In this document: positions 63,701 to 64,000 of the stretch, one piece after another
Layout of the letters: each line of letters opens with the position of its first letter
How positions within the stretch are numbered: the first letter of the stretch is position 1
NCBI GenBank assembly: GCA_019095985.1
Contig: CM032659.1
Coordinates: 21,777,443-21,841,442, forward strand
DNA length: 64,000 nt
From: Streblospio benedicti
Taxonomy: Eukaryota > Annelida > Polychaeta > Spionida > Spionidae
Direction of reading: 5' to 3'
Position numbers and translations under genes: made by a program
The notes under the pieces: model-generated
Database searches by the model: none
Told to the model about the DNA's origin: nothing
What the model saw: the letters and a program-made list of their open reading frames with translations, nothing else

Positions 63701-64000
63701 ACGTAGTGGTTACACTTTGGTGGCATATAACACATGGCTAATATATCATCATTAGTGTACGTGATACTCTTCAGGCCATACTTTTATGTACAGTTTGTTT
63801 GATGAAAATCAGTCATGTTCCCATCATATTCTGCACCGGTACAGGTGGGCGTCAACTTACCATTCGACGTTTCCCTGAGAGAGAGAGAGAAGTTGAGGTA
63901 GAAAAATACTTAATATATAGACACTTAGGAAAAGATACACAGACAGACACACCCTGATATCCTGATAAAAACCATACAGGCTCTGCCCAGCGGTCGTCCC
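48719..64000 (+). CDS. Secreted SUEL-lectin plus CUB domain protein, 5 exons seen, 3' partial
   Basis: Spliced gene, join 48719-48794, 62298-62421, 62850-63010, 63439-63627 and 63980 onward. The visible product is about 190 residues. Residues 1-20 are a signal peptide (basic n-region, LLVVLSNTFLAA core). Residues about 29-119 are a SUEL/galactose-rhamnose-binding lectin domain with all eight family cysteines (30, 39, 61, 71, 83, 89, 104, 118), the YGR sugar-site motif at 53-55 and the GCHADVL and CSGRRSC signatures. The family's DPC motif is replaced by QPC. From about 122 a CUB domain begins (GYISS, CPW, NITLVNF; N-glycosylation sequon at 172). Splice phases 1, 2, 1, 1 all join in frame. It should act outside the cell, binding carbohydrate and protein partners. 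The C-terminus, any membrane anchor and further domains lie beyond the window. I do not recognise a specific orthologue. Exons 2-4 are secure; exon 1 and exon 5 are inferred. Confidence 0.85.
49497..49605 (+). repeat. Near-identical pair 1, copy B (in intron 1)
   Basis: Partner of 40794-40902, direct orientation, 87 of 89 bases equal over the core. Similarity stops sharply after cagatcctct and fades gradually on the left within about 20 bases. It lies 0.7 kb into the lectin/CUB first intron. The flanks are AT-rich with further ATTA cores (aataattagc near 49442). Confidence 0.75.
52153..52245 (+). repeat. Near-identical pair 2, copy A (in intron 1)
   Basis: A 93-bp sequence repeated in inverted orientation at 57227-57319, with 90 of 93 bases equal and all three differences adjacent. 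Visible cores, in order: ETS-type CTTCCGG, E-box CAGGTG, palindromic ATTGTC/GACAAT (Sox-type ACAAT cores), GATA next to TAATC, and ATGAG. The copy ends match no TIR or SINE structure in the window. The flanks are unrelated. Confidence 0.75.
53929..54028. other. Assembly gap
   Basis: Exactly 100 N, a conventional placeholder for a gap of unknown length. It lies inside intron 1, between the two copies of pair 2, so their true spacing is uncertain. Confidence 1.
55690..55800. repeat. ATCGATCG/AATCA-rich minisatellite-like tract
   Basis: Irregular tandem units of atcgatcgatcg, caatcaat and gatcgatt. Rich in self-complementary GATC and ATCGAT sites. Confidence 0.75.
56779..56886 (+). mobile_element. 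SINE 3' fragment (same family), in intron 1
   Basis: Shares attgatgatcaat, gccaatgacctggtg and gagagcaagacttggat with the 3' part of the SINE at 5022-5345. No tRNA-like head is present. Confidence 0.65.
57227..57319 (-). repeat. Near-identical pair 2, copy B (inverted)
   Basis: Reverse-complement partner of 52153-52245, 5 kb away inside the same intron. It has the same ordered set of ETS, E-box, ACAAT, GATA and TAATC cores on the minus strand. The boundaries coincide with those of copy A on both sides, which argues for a discrete unit rather than random retention. Confidence 0.75.
58240..58760. promoter_or_regulatory. CpG-containing patches in intron 1
   Basis: 58240-58540 and especially 58620-58760 (agatgacgtaag, gcggctgcgcgcgtgg) are richer in CpG than their surroundings. 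They include a CRE-like tgacgtaa and repeated ggatc(a/g)... units (ggatcacg, ggatcaaac, ggatcgtgc, ggatcgagc). Possible enhancer or alternative promoter; the 96-codon minus-strand frame at 58236-58526 shows no known motif. Confidence 0.3.
60230..60620. other. CpG-rich patch with a tRNA-Pro primer-site-like sequence
   Basis: The patch contains several CpG-rich blocks, an AATAAA at about 60318 and, at 60431-60448, a sequence equal at 17 of 18 positions to the primer-binding site for tRNA-Pro used by many LTR retroelements. This may be a fossil LTR leader fragment. No gag, pol or paired LTR is recognisable nearby. Alternatively it is an ordinary CpG-rich regulatory patch with a tRNA-derived scrap. 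Confidence 0.3.
61775..61968. mobile_element. 194-bp TIR element with duplicated TIR units
   Basis: Each end carries two direct copies of CAAGTTATTGGCA; the two ends are inverted to each other (left 61775-61809, right about 61931-61966). TA flanks both sides, as for Tc1/mariner-type insertions. The interior is AT-rich and noncoding. It lies 330 bp before exon 2. Confidence 0.7.
62298..62421 (+). CDS. Exon 2: first half of SUEL-type lectin domain
   Basis: Acceptor ...gtggtttcag|GCGGGG, donor GACCTGG|gtacgt. It encodes residues 26-66, including cysteines 30, 39 and 61 and the YGR motif (53-55) that contacts sugar in this family. The base composition is strikingly GC-rich with mostly G or C in third positions, unlike the surrounding intron. 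A second, pyrimidine-rich acceptor at 62266 would add 31 bases in frame (phase 0) but would not fit the phase-1 exon 1; it could serve an alternative upstream exon. Confidence 0.92.
62422..62849 (+). other. Intron 2 of the lectin/CUB gene
   Basis: 428 bp, gtacgt donor and ttgtag acceptor, AT-rich. I see no embedded feature. Confidence 0.85.
62850..63010 (+). CDS. Exon 3: second half of SUEL-type lectin domain
   Basis: Acceptor ggtttgtag|GTATATG, donor CAGAAAG|gtatgc. It encodes residues 67-120 and supplies cysteines 71, 83, 89, 104 and 118. The stretch from GCHADVLHLADRVCSGRRSC onward matches the conserved second half of the fold (Cys-x2-DVL, CSGRxxC, PC, Y-x-C). Entry phase 2 matches exon 2 and exit phase 1 matches exon 4. 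Confidence 0.93.
63011..63438 (+). other. Intron 3 of the lectin/CUB gene
   Basis: 428 bp, gtatgc donor and tacaag acceptor. It contains a G-rich segment (63060-63110) and a short G run near 63335; nothing else is recognisable. Confidence 0.85.
63439..63627 (+). CDS. Exon 4: start of CUB domain
   Basis: Acceptor tccctacaag|TGATCTC, donor CCGCCAG|gtgggt. It encodes residues 121-183. Features are a cysteine pair QCARC, then GYISS, GCGTPSCPWLIEV and a hydrophobic strand LNITLVNFAW, the usual order of the N-terminal half of a CUB domain (G-x-I-x-S, C-x-W, F-x-F). An N-glycosylation sequon (NIT) fits secretion. Codons are very GC-rich. It follows the lectin domain after only a few residues. Confidence 0.9.
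63628..63979 (+). other. Intron 4 of the lectin/CUB gene (probable)
   Basis: 352 bp, gtgggt donor and probable tacag acceptor. It contains a short GA repeat near 63878-63890. Confidence 0.5.
63980..64000 (+). CDS. Exon 5, 5' end only (probable)
   Basis: An acceptor aaaccatacag is followed by 21 GC-rich bases that continue in phase 1 as G-S-A-Q-R-S-S. The abrupt switch from AT-rich intron to GC-rich sequence resembles exons 2-4. The window ends here, so neither length nor domain content can be checked. Confidence 0.5.

Noticed and set aside
63846-63898. Small exon after cggtacag in intron 4
   Set aside because: Open in phase 1 with a weak donor (gtagaa), but it ends in a GA repeat and lacks the GC-rich codon signature of the true exons.

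Overview
This is an AT-rich, repeat-rich animal (metazoan) window. It has spliced genes with GT-AG introns, long noncoding stretches, tRNA-derived SINEs, many short terminal-inverted-repeat (TIR) transposons, long microsatellites, and a 100-N assembly gap at 53929-54028. The only gene I can support has GC-rich, high-GC3 exons set in AT-rich DNA. A secreted SUEL-lectin/CUB protein, abundant short DNA transposons and tRNA SINEs suggest a bilaterian invertebrate, perhaps marine. I cannot name the species or phylum.

Layout. Positions 1-48.7 kb hold no protein-coding gene that I can support. They contain SINE copies (2.56-2.79, 5.02-5.35, 37.2 and 37.7-38.07 kb, plus a tRNA-like fragment at 47.05 kb), several families of short TIR elements, a PIF/Harbinger element with a recognisable broken transposase piece (43.16-43.72 kb), a probable hAT-type element (36.5-36.9 kb), a 1.26-kb TIR element (26.28-27.54 kb), and large TA, GT and CA microsatellites. 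Several CpG-rich or motif-dense patches look like promoters or enhancers: an E-box cluster at 8.84-8.95 kb, a CTCF-like site at 10.98 kb, and patches at 12.40-12.51, 18.85-19.08 (minus strand) and 31.95-32.24 kb.

The gene runs on the + strand from 48719 and leaves the window at its right edge. Exon 1 (48719-48794) encodes a signal peptide. After a 13.5-kb first intron, exons 2 and 3 (62298-62421, 62850-63010) encode a complete SUEL/galactose-rhamnose-binding lectin domain with eight cysteines. Exon 4 (63439-63627) starts a CUB domain, and a likely exon 5 begins at 63980. All splice phases agree (1, 2, 1, 1). The product is a secreted or membrane-anchored extracellular protein; the part seen is about 190 residues.

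The most interesting noncoding signal is two unrelated short sequences (about 89-109 bp and 93 bp), each present twice and nearly identical between copies, in and just upstream of the lectin gene's first intron. Pair 1 is at 40794-40902 and 49497-49605 (direct). Pair 2 is at 52153-52245 and 57227-57319 (inverted). They carry homeodomain-, ETS-, E-box-, GATA- and Sox-like cores and lack obvious transposon ends. They are either duplicated regulatory elements or an undescribed family of very short mobile sequences.
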